Assembly: GCA_027344745.1 (NCBI GenBank)
Contig: DAHWIS010000037.1
Coordinates: forward strand, 1-9,767
Source: Microcaldota archaeon
GTDB taxonomy: Archaea; Micrarchaeota; Micrarchaeia; Micrarchaeales; Micrarchaeaceae
Reading direction: 5' to 3'
DNA length: 9,767 bases
The position numbers were made by a program, and so were the translations under genes. Position 1 is the first letter of the stretch, and each line of letters begins with the position of its first letter. This document shows, one piece after another, positions 6,497 through 9,767 of the stretch. The notes beneath the pieces were generated by a model, which was not told the origin of the DNA, did not search any database, and worked only from the letters and a program-made list of their open reading frames with translations.

Positions 6497-6523
6497 GGAA
6501 GCCCCTGCCTTTAGAAAGGGGAG
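6497..6523 (+). repeat. Hairpin element copy 2 in the S8e leader
   Basis: GGAAGCCC (6497-6504), two extra bases, then GCCTTTAG (6507-6514) repeat copy 1 located 246 nt upstream. Here the stem is CCCCT (6502-6506) with AGGGG (6517-6521), followed by GAGGAG. The trailing GGGGAGGAG also fits an IS200/IS605-type right end. It would sit near the 5' end of the predicted S8e transcript. Confidence 0.45.
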
Positions 6524-6538
6524 GAGCCATTATAATTC

Positions 6539-6582
6539 TGCAAACCGCGCATATACGGTTTTCAATCTGCGGACGGTTTGCA
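6539..6582 (+). promoter_or_regulatory. Competing hairpins in the S8e mRNA leader
   Basis: TGCAAACCG (6539-6547) pairs perfectly with CGGTTTGCA (6574-6582), and CGCA (6548-6551) pairs with TGCG (6568-6571), making a 13-bp stem with a 2-nt bulge. The same left arm, AAACCG (6542-6547), can instead pair with a nearer CGGTTT (6556-6561). The two structures exclude each other, as in a regulatory leader. The ribosome-binding site (GAGGT, 6600-6604) lies 18 nt downstream. Autoregulation by S8e is possible but inferred. Confidence 0.5.
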
Positions 6583-6611
6583 CATTATACTATATTATAG
6601 AGGTAATTTAA

Positions 6612-7019
6612 ATGAGTTTATCTAGCAGGCAGGTACATGCTGGTTCGAGAACAAAGGGCAGCGGCAATGGAAAGAGAAAGATCAAGTTCCGCGACAGGCA
6701 CAGGAGCGAAGCAGGCAATTATTTTTCGGCTACTAAACTGGCTGAAAAAAATGATGCCGCACCTGTCAGGCGTCGCGGAGGCGATGTGGTCATGAGGCTT
6801 AAAAAAGCCGGCATAGCAAATCTGCTCACGAAGCAGGGATACAAGAAAACCGTAATAAAGGGAGTGCTCGAATCAAAGAACAACAGAAACTTCGCAAGGC
6901 AGAACATAATAACCAAAGGCACGATAATAAACACCGATATTGGCAAAGCCGTGGTCACGAACAGGCCTGGCAGAGAAGGTACGGTTAACGCAAGACTTCT
7001 AGATGAGCAAAATGCCTGA
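6612..7019 (+). CDS. rps8e: 30S ribosomal protein S8e
   Basis: A 135-residue archaeal/eukaryotic-type small-subunit ribosomal protein with no bacterial homologue. The N-terminal third is basic and rRNA-binding (GSRTKGSGNGKRKIKFRDRH). It is followed by the RRRGGDVVMRL segment (about 53-63), which matches the family's VRVRGGN-K-R block. The C-terminal block NIITKGTIINTDIGKAVVTN then RPGREGTVNARLL is diagnostic. Length is normal. The ATG at 6612 has GAGGT 7 nt upstream. It is the first gene of a three-gene operon, and its last codons overlap the next start. Confidence 0.95.
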   Translation: MSLSSRQVHAGSRTKGSGNGKRKIKFRDRHRSEAGNYFSATKLAEKNDAAPVRRRGGDVVMRLKKAGIANLLTKQGYKKTVIKGVLESKNNRNFARQNIITKGTIINTDIGKAVVTNRPGREGTVNARLLDEQNA

Positions 7020-7389
7020 ATACGTTTACGAATGCGACAGTCAGGAGTATCCTGCACTTAAGAAGGCATTGGAATACGATCCGTATCTGGACAAAAGCCT
7101 TGACGATGCCGCGCTCAAGAAGCTGTCAGGAGATAAATACGCCAATATCATATTTGCAAGGCAGGAATACAGCATAAGGGACGGCATTTCTGTGGGGCTT
7201 GACAAGAACAAATGCTATCTATACTTAAAAGCCAACGAAGATTTCCTAAAGTTGGCCGAAGAGCGGTTTTCAAAAGAATTCAAGACTGTGAGGCGCGCCG
7301 ACAAACAATCCGAAGACAAAGTAACCGGGATAATCCACGACGAAGAGAGCAGGGCAAATCAGGGATTCGGTGCCATATTCGGTGGTTGA
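7003..7389 (+). CDS. Small conserved-looking protein of unknown function
   Basis: Up to 128 residues. It starts inside the end of S8e (ATG at 7003, or 7012 giving 125 residues beginning MPEYVYEC), so it is probably translated by coupling. GATGAG just before 7012 is a weak ribosome-binding candidate that favours 7012. It is rich in Asp, Glu, Lys and Tyr, with two Cys (near residues 11 and 72), mixed helix and strand, no membrane segment and a glycine-rich end (GFGAIFGG). The sequence looks constrained, not random, and the operon position beside a ribosomal protein gene suggests a housekeeping role, but I cannot name a family or function. Confidence 0.75.
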   Translation: MSKMPEYVYECDSQEYPALKKALEYDPYLDKSLDDAALKKLSGDKYANIIFARQEYSIRDGISVGLDKNKCYLYLKANEDFLKLAEERFSKEFKTVRRADKQSEDKVTGIIHDEESRANQGFGAIFGG

Positions 7390-7391
7390 TT

Positions 7392-8291
7392 TTGAACATA
7401 TTAAGTTCCAACGACATTTCAAAGGACCAGATCAACAAGATATTCGAGATAGCAGACAATTTAAAGGAAAATAAGGAGGAGACTGCCATAAAGGAAAATT
7501 CTGTTCTTTCGCTGCTTTTCGAGAAGCCATCCACAAGGACGCGTCTGTCATTTGAGGCAGCCATGGCCCAATTGGGCGGCAAATCCGTATACATAGACGC
7601 GCAGACTACCCATCTATCCAGGGGCGAATCCATAGGGGATACATCAAGGGTCCTGAGCAGCTATTCTGATTTTATAGCCGCAAGGATGTACAGTCAAGAC
7701 GATCTTATAGAGCTGGCAGGCTATTCTTCCGTGCCCGTAATAAACGCATTGACCGATCTGGAGCACCCCACGCAGGCATTGGCCGACATGTACACCATAA
7801 AAGCGCACAGGAAAAACCTCCATAATACGCGGATTGCATTTGTCGGAGACATAGCGAGCAATACCGCAAATTCGCTTATGATAACGGCGTCAAAGATGGG
7901 TTCTAGCATGGTGCTTATAGGGCCAAAAGGATACCTACCTAATAGTACGTACTTCAACAAAGCCAGGGAATACGGCAACGTAGAAGTAACTACTTCAATC
8001 GAAGACGGAATGGACAATATAGACGTCATATATACCGATACGTTCGTAAGTATGGGCCAGGAAAAAATCGCAGAAGAAAGGCGAAAATTGTTTGCGGGTT
8101 ATCAGGTCGACCAGCATGCCGTAGACGCGGCGAATTCTGATGCGATAGTGATGCACTGCCTTCCAGCCCATCGAGGGGAAGAGATATCGGCTGACGTGCT
8201 TGATGGCCCTAAAAGCGTAGTTTGGGAACAGGCAAAGAACAAGATGCTGATTGCAAAGGCAATACTGCTATACCTGTCCATAGATAGATAA
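7392..8291 (+). CDS. argF: Ornithine carbamoyltransferase
   Basis: A 299-residue enzyme that joins ornithine and carbamoyl phosphate to give citrulline, in arginine synthesis or, in reverse, the arginine deiminase route. Carbamoyl-phosphate site: STRTR (47-51) and HPTQ (125-128). Ornithine site: the VGD...NTANSL region (151-162), the DTFVSMG loop (216-222) that separates this enzyme from aspartate carbamoyltransferase, and HCLPAHRG (255-262) with the catalytic Cys. It is at the short end of the usual length. Start: TTG at 7392, two bases after the previous stop, with GGTGGTTGAT directly upstream resembling the archaeal ribosome-binding consensus. Longer in-frame starts would lie deep inside the upstream gene and add non-homologous sequence. 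No other arg or arginine deiminase gene is in the window. Confidence 0.95.
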   Translation: MNILSSNDISKDQINKIFEIADNLKENKEETAIKENSVLSLLFEKPSTRTRLSFEAAMAQLGGKSVYIDAQTTHLSRGESIGDTSRVLSSYSDFIAARMYSQDDLIELAGYSSVPVINALTDLEHPTQALADMYTIKAHRKNLHNTRIAFVGDIASNTANSLMITASKMGSSMVLIGPKGYLPNSTYFNKAREYGNVEVTTSIEDGMDNIDVIYTDTFVSMGQEKIAEERRKLFAGYQVDQHAVDAANSDAIVMHCLPAHRGEEISADVLDGPKSVVWEQAKNKMLIAKAILLYLSIDR

Positions 8292-8308
8292 ACGCAGGAT
8301 TTTCCAAA

Positions 8309-8320
8309 CTGCGGCCGCAG
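8309..8320. repeat. 12-bp perfect GC-rich palindrome
   Basis: CTGCGGCCGCAG is its own reverse complement and stands out in an AT-rich gap 18 nt after the argF stop. It could be a protein-binding site or fold as a short hairpin at the 3' end of the S8e-argF mRNA. No T tract follows, so an intrinsic terminator is not supported. Confidence 0.55.
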
Positions 8321-8338
8321 ACTCCAAATCTCACAAGA

Positions 8339-8360
8339 GTTAAATTCCTTGGTATATATA
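8339..8360 (+). promoter_or_regulatory. Promoter region of the exported-protein gene
   Basis: Two TATA-like elements are present. GTTAAATT (8339-8346) is spaced to start transcription at about the ATG (8369), giving a leaderless mRNA. TATATATA (8353-8360) looks stronger but lies only 9 nt before the ATG, which would put the start inside the gene. There is no ribosome-binding site, which favours the leaderless reading. Confidence 0.4.
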
Positions 8361-8368
8361 TCTAAAAC

Positions 8369-9007
8369 ATGGAATTGATACCTAAAATAGCCGTATTTGC
8401 AATCGTGCTAATCGTCATATTAGGGATTGCTTACGCACTTTCGCAGCACCTGCATTCATCTGCGCTCACCGCCAATACTGTCGAAGGATATGTGGTAAAT
8501 GACCTTCAACAGCAGAATCCAAACGCATCGATAAAAATAATAAACGTAACTCCATCGTCCATACAAAGCGGCAGTTGGGACGTGGTAGTAAGGCTCATTT
8601 CTAACGGTACACGGGCATGCCCAACACTACTCATAGAGGGATTTGACTACCCTGCAATGACCCTTCTTCCAAACCTATACAATCAATACGTAGGCAGCTG
8701 CGCAATATCCGGGTCTGCATATTCATCGTCATATGTGGTCGGCAATTCTGCCGTCGCAATAACCGAGGTATACGAGCAGAAAAATCCAACAATGATGGGC
8801 TATCTAAACCAGTACGGATACAATAATACATATGTAGATGCAAAATTCTATCATGTGCTGAACAACAGCGTACTCCCGATAAACACGAGCATGCAGAATG
8901 CATGGGTCATAGCGTATAAAGCCGTTAATGCAAACTACTCCCTGTATGCAATATTGAACCAATCTGGCAAAATAACTTCGATATTCAGCAAAAATTCAAC
9001 CAAATAA
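8369..9007 (+). CDS. Exported single-pass membrane-anchored glycoprotein-like protein
   Basis: A 212-residue protein of unknown family. Residues about 6-24 form one hydrophobic helix after a short N-terminus (MELIPK), so it reads as an uncleaved signal anchor or a signal peptide. The remaining about 185 residues are outside-type sequence: rich in Asn, Ser, Tyr and Val, with two Cys (near 89 and 111) that could form a disulfide. I count nine N-x-S/T sequons (such as NAS, NVT, NGT, NNT, NNS, NTS, NYS, NQS, NST), far more than a cytosolic protein of this size would be expected to have. This fits a pseudoperiplasmic or surface protein modified by archaeal N-glycosylation. The fold is not recognised. 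It stands alone with its own promoter, between argF and ftsZ2. Confidence 0.8.
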   Translation: MELIPKIAVFAIVLIVILGIAYALSQHLHSSALTANTVEGYVVNDLQQQNPNASIKIINVTPSSIQSGSWDVVVRLISNGTRACPTLLIEGFDYPAMTLLPNLYNQYVGSCAISGSAYSSSYVVGNSAVAITEVYEQKNPTMMGYLNQYGYNNTYVDAKFYHVLNNSVLPINTSMQNAWVIAYKAVNANYSLYAILNQSGKITSIFSKNSTK

Positions 9008-9072
9008 ACTGCGAAAACTGCAGCACTGTAGTAAAATTCAGAACTACTATTATCTCGTGCAAAAACAGAAAG

Positions 9073-9080
9073 CTTTTAAA
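9073..9080 (+). promoter_or_regulatory. TATA box of ftsZ2
   Basis: CTTTTAAA, preceded by purine-rich AGAAAG as expected for a BRE, lies about 42 nt before the ftsZ2 ATG and predicts a start near 9102. The leader would be about 17 nt and carry the ribosome-binding site GGCGAT (9109-9114). A T7 run sits at 9094-9100, just before the predicted start. Confidence 0.5.
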
Positions 9081-9118
9081 GGTTAAGTGATAAATTTTTT
9101 TATTCAAAGGCGATTTGA

Positions 9119-9767
9119 ATGAGCGACTTGGTAAACGAGATTTTAGGGAACACGAATAGCACCGGAGGCGAGGACTTCGGATCTTCTCAGATAAAAATAG
9201 TGACCGCTGGTTTTGGAGGTGGAGGCAACAACATAGTCAACCGATTGATAAAGGCAGGTGTGAAAGGCACCGAATTCGTTGCTGTGAATACGGACTATCA
9301 GCATTTCAAGATAATCGATGAAAGGATAACGAAGGTCCTTATAGGTAAAAATCTGACAAGGGGCCTTGGCGCAGGAGGAGACCCTGCAATAGGCGCAAAG
9401 GCTGCAGAAATAGACAGGCAACTTATAGAAAAAGTTTTCGAAGGAGCCCAGCTGGTATTTTTGTGTGCAGGAATGGGCGGAGGCACAGGAACCGGTTCGA
9501 TAAAAGTTGCTGCGCAAATAGCAAAGGAGCAAGGCGCCATTGTGGTATCGATGGTCACATATCCATTTGATCTTGAGAGGATAAGAAAAGTAAAGGCAGA
9601 AGAAGGAATTCAGGAATTGAGAAAATACAGCGACAGCGTAATAATCCTAGACAACAACCGTCTTGTCAAGCTAGTCCCTAATCTTCCAATGAACGAGGCG
9701 TTCGCACTGGCGGACGAAGTTCTTGCAAAGGCGCTCGGCGGATTGGTATGGACCATAACGCAGCCAA
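9119..9767 (+). CDS. ftsZ2: Cell division GTPase FtsZ2, N-terminal part
   Basis: The first 216 residues are visible; the right edge cuts the gene before the T7 catalytic loop. The GTP-binding loops are intact: T1 AGFGGGGNN (30-38), AVNTD (55-59), T4 GMGGGTGTGS (119-128) and T6 LDNNRL (177-182). Features matching archaeal FtsZ2 rather than FtsZ1 are GLGAGGDPAIGAKAAE (82-97), GMGGG instead of GLGGG, VTYPFDLERIRKVKAEEG, and VIILDNNRLVKLVPNLPMNEAF. The poorly conserved first 24 residues include a polar tail rich in Asn, Ser and Gly. ATG at 9119 with GGCGAT five bases upstream. In haloarchaea FtsZ2 drives constriction after FtsZ1 has assembled; here its paralogue starts only 4.7 kb upstream on the same strand. 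Confidence 0.95.
   Translation, partial: MSDLVNEILGNTNSTGGEDFGSSQIKIVTAGFGGGGNNIVNRLIKAGVKGTEFVAVNTDYQHFKIIDERITKVLIGKNLTRGLGAGGDPAIGAKAAEIDRQLIEKVFEGAQLVFLCAGMGGGTGTGSIKVAAQIAKEQGAIVVSMVTYPFDLERIRKVKAEEGIQELRKYSDSVIILDNNRLVKLVPNLPMNEAFALADEVLAKALGGLVWTITQP

Noticed and set aside
6334..6600. An 88-codon plus-strand open frame in the intergenic region
   Set aside because: It has no ribosome-binding site, overlaps the strong S8e promoter and both leader hairpins, and its translation resembles no protein. It is best explained as chance over structured non-coding DNA.
6165..6611. tRNA or box C/D RNA gene
   Set aside because: There is no GGTTCRA-type T loop or acceptor pairing, and no RTGATGA/CTGA box pair with correct spacing.
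8353..8360. TATATATA as the TATA box for the gene at 8369
   Set aside because: It lies only 9 nt from the ATG, so transcription would begin inside the gene. The element at 8339-8346 has better spacing unless the true start is further downstream.

Overview
The window is archaeal. It encodes an archaeal/eukaryotic-type ribosomal protein S8e, a deoxyhypusine synthase (hypusine is made only by archaea and eukaryotes), an aCPSF-type beta-CASP nuclease, the beta subunit of an ADP-forming acyl-CoA synthetase, and both archaeal cell-division tubulins FtsZ1 and FtsZ2. Genes are preceded by TATA boxes rather than -10/-35 promoters, several have GTGAT/GGTAAT-type Shine-Dalgarno sequences, and isoleucine is often coded by ATA. 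Mid-range GC and short genes with small gaps would fit a DPANN lineage such as Micrarchaeota, but that placement is a guess.

Layout. Positions 1-1291 (minus strand) hold a probable two-gene operon: a membrane-anchored protein with two winged-helix-like domains, then an ATP-grasp acyl-CoA synthetase beta subunit running off the left edge. A divergent promoter region (about 1292-1407) separates them from an aCPSF2-like ribonuclease (+), which converges within 5 nt on deoxyhypusine synthase (-). A second divergent region with a 9-bp inverted repeat leads to an uncharacterised PD-(D/E)XK-like protein (+), followed by a T-rich terminator and ftsZ1 (+). ftsZ1 converges on an uncharacterised helical protein (-).

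About 500 nt without a convincing gene follow (6103-6611). This stretch has several hairpins, two imperfect copies of a hairpin element resembling the right end of IS200/IS605-type elements, and a strong TATA box feeding a roughly 130-nt leader with two mutually exclusive hairpins. The leader precedes a tight operon: S8e, a small unknown acidic protein (overlapping), and ornithine carbamoyltransferase (TTG start). A GC-rich 12-bp palindrome follows. Then come a single-pass, sequon-rich exported protein and the 5' part of ftsZ2, cut by the right edge.

Together the genes cover translation (S8e, deoxyhypusine synthase for aIF5A), RNA 3'-end processing (aCPSF2), cell division (FtsZ1 and FtsZ2) and energy/nitrogen metabolism (acyl-CoA synthetase, ornithine carbamoyltransferase). 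The least explained parts are the 6165-6611 intergenic region, the PD-(D/E)XK-like protein with a His in place of the catalytic Lys, the membrane-tethered winged-helix protein, and the close linkage of the two ftsZ paralogues. I found no CRISPR array, tRNA, rRNA or intact transposase.
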